Shown here: piece after piece, positions 63,305 to 64,000 of the stretch
How the letters are laid out: each line of letters starts with the position of its first letter
How positions within the stretch are numbered: position 1 is the stretch's first letter
Assembly (NCBI GenBank): GCA_029959085.1
Contig: JARWIR010000010.1
Location: 13,041,001-13,105,000 of the forward strand
Reading direction: 5' to 3'
Length of the DNA stretch: 64,000 nucleotides
From: Nemophila menziesii
Taxonomy: Eukaryota; Streptophyta; Magnoliopsida; Boraginales; Hydrophyllaceae
Position numbers and translations under genes: made by a program
Notes under the pieces: generated by a model
What the model was told of the DNA's origin: nothing
The model's database searches: none
The model's input: only the letters and a program-made list of their open reading frames with translations

Positions 63305-63622
63305 ACTTTTGAGTTTGGGGTGGGGTTCGTTGCCTCATCCCAATTTTTTGTGTTTTACTTGCTTTCAATAAAATTAATCTTAGGGTTGCGTTGACTGTAG
63401 AGATTTTAAATGCCCCCATCAAGCATGTTTTTTATGAATTAATGATAGAAAATAGTTGACTTTAGGAGTTAGCGTAAACCGCACTTTGATTGCATGCAAG
63501 TATAAGATAATTGATAGGAAGAATTAATGAACAATGCAAAAGAAGTAAACTTGTACTTAAGGATAATGGGTGGTTTGTAGAACGTGAGATCTAAATGAGT
63601 AGAAAACCAACTTAGGTATGAA

Positions 63623-63805
63623 CTAAAGGCAAGCTGTGTAGATAGGAAAATGATAGAGGCAGTTCTTTGTTAGCCCTTTGAATCCTTTTTGGCCGTCTAT
63701 CCTTGAATTAATTATATCCTTCATAGCCAAATTTTTAGCCTTTAAGCTTTTCTTTTGTAGCCACATTATAAACCAATATCCCTTTAGATTGTTAGGCATG
63801 ACCAT
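63623..63805 (-). other. Minus-strand frame conserved between two elements
   Basis: A 60-codon antisense frame, the counterpart of 54,567-54,749: same MVMPNNLK start, LTKNCLYHFP near the end, same length and similar ending. Low confidence that it is translated. Confidence 0.3.
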
Positions 63806-64000
63806 ATGACCTGCACTTGAATCACGATCCTAAGACTTCCTGTCTTGAGCTTGAGTTTGGGGTGGTGGGTCCACTATATGGGAATTTACATTGGGTTGGG
63901 ATTTTTGAGCTTATCAATTGTGCTTTGTGCTATATTTTGATGATGATTCACATGTTTATTATATTGTAACCCTTTGCCGGGGTAATAGTGAATGGAAAAG

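Larger units (their letters stand above)
62420..64000 (+). mobile_element. 3' internal region of a third Athila copy, truncated by window
   Basis: Right after the outer 3' LTR comes DNA homologous to the post-pol part of the inner element. 63,270-63,340 matches 54,205-54,275, 63,480-63,870 matches 54,420-54,810, and the end, aaccctttgccggg (63,969), matches 54,890. No primer site, gag or pol is present between the LTR and this block. It may be the remnant of an element sharing the LTR at 60,597-62,419; its 3' LTR would lie beyond the window. Confidence 0.75.

Noticed and set aside
1..64000. CRISPR arrays, rRNA or bacterial operons
   Set aside because: No regularly spaced short repeats with unique spacers, and every recognisable protein is a plant transposable-element type.

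Overview
This is plant nuclear DNA made almost entirely of transposable elements. I see no intact host gene, no tRNA or rRNA and no CRISPR array. The element families are plant types: an Athila-type Ty3/gypsy lineage primed by tRNA-Asp, Ty1/copia elements primed by initiator tRNA-Met, a CACTA (En/Spm-like) transposase with Transposase_assoc and DUF4216 parts, and plant L1-type LINEs. The AT-rich sequence and element set fit an angiosperm, probably a eudicot. I cannot name the species.

Layout. (1) 1 to about 26,745 is a head-to-tail array of an approximately 8.0-8.1 kb unit: three full copies (1-8061, 8062-16172, 16173-24167) and a fourth that breaks off after about 2.57 kb. Each full copy carries a decayed CACTA element whose 3' terminus is visible but whose catalytic domain is missing. 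The copies share variants in an alternating 1/3 versus 2/4 pattern in the first 2.6 kb, and switch partners further along. (2) 26,985-32,510 is a LINE graveyard: two diverged direct copies of a minus-strand LINE 3' end, each followed by a plus-strand LINE fragment. (3) 33,901-42,091 is a complete but dead Ty1/copia element with recognisable LTRs, primer site, gag, protease, integrase, RT and RNase H. It sits inside an older copia LTR whose end, primer site and gag start are at 42,092-42,770. (4) 43,698-62,419 is an Athila element with 1.8 kb LTRs, split by a second Athila-type element (48,181-57,204) with a perfect 5 bp target duplication. The outer element keeps a fully open pol (RT, RNase H, integrase). 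The inner one has lost RT, RNase H and the integrase core and keeps only gag, protease and an integrase C-terminal tail. (5) 62,420-64,000 is the 3' internal part of a third Athila copy, joined directly to the outer 3' LTR.

How it fits together. The order of events reads from the nesting: old copia, then the 8.2 kb copia into its LTR; outer Athila, then the inner pol-less Athila into its protease-RT junction. The inner element has LTRs about 97% alike by my count and a large coding deletion, so if the deletion came before insertion it must have used proteins from a relative such as the outer element. The post-pol regions of both Athila elements carry clusters of short palindromes and a repeated GAGTTTGGGGT motif with no assigned function.
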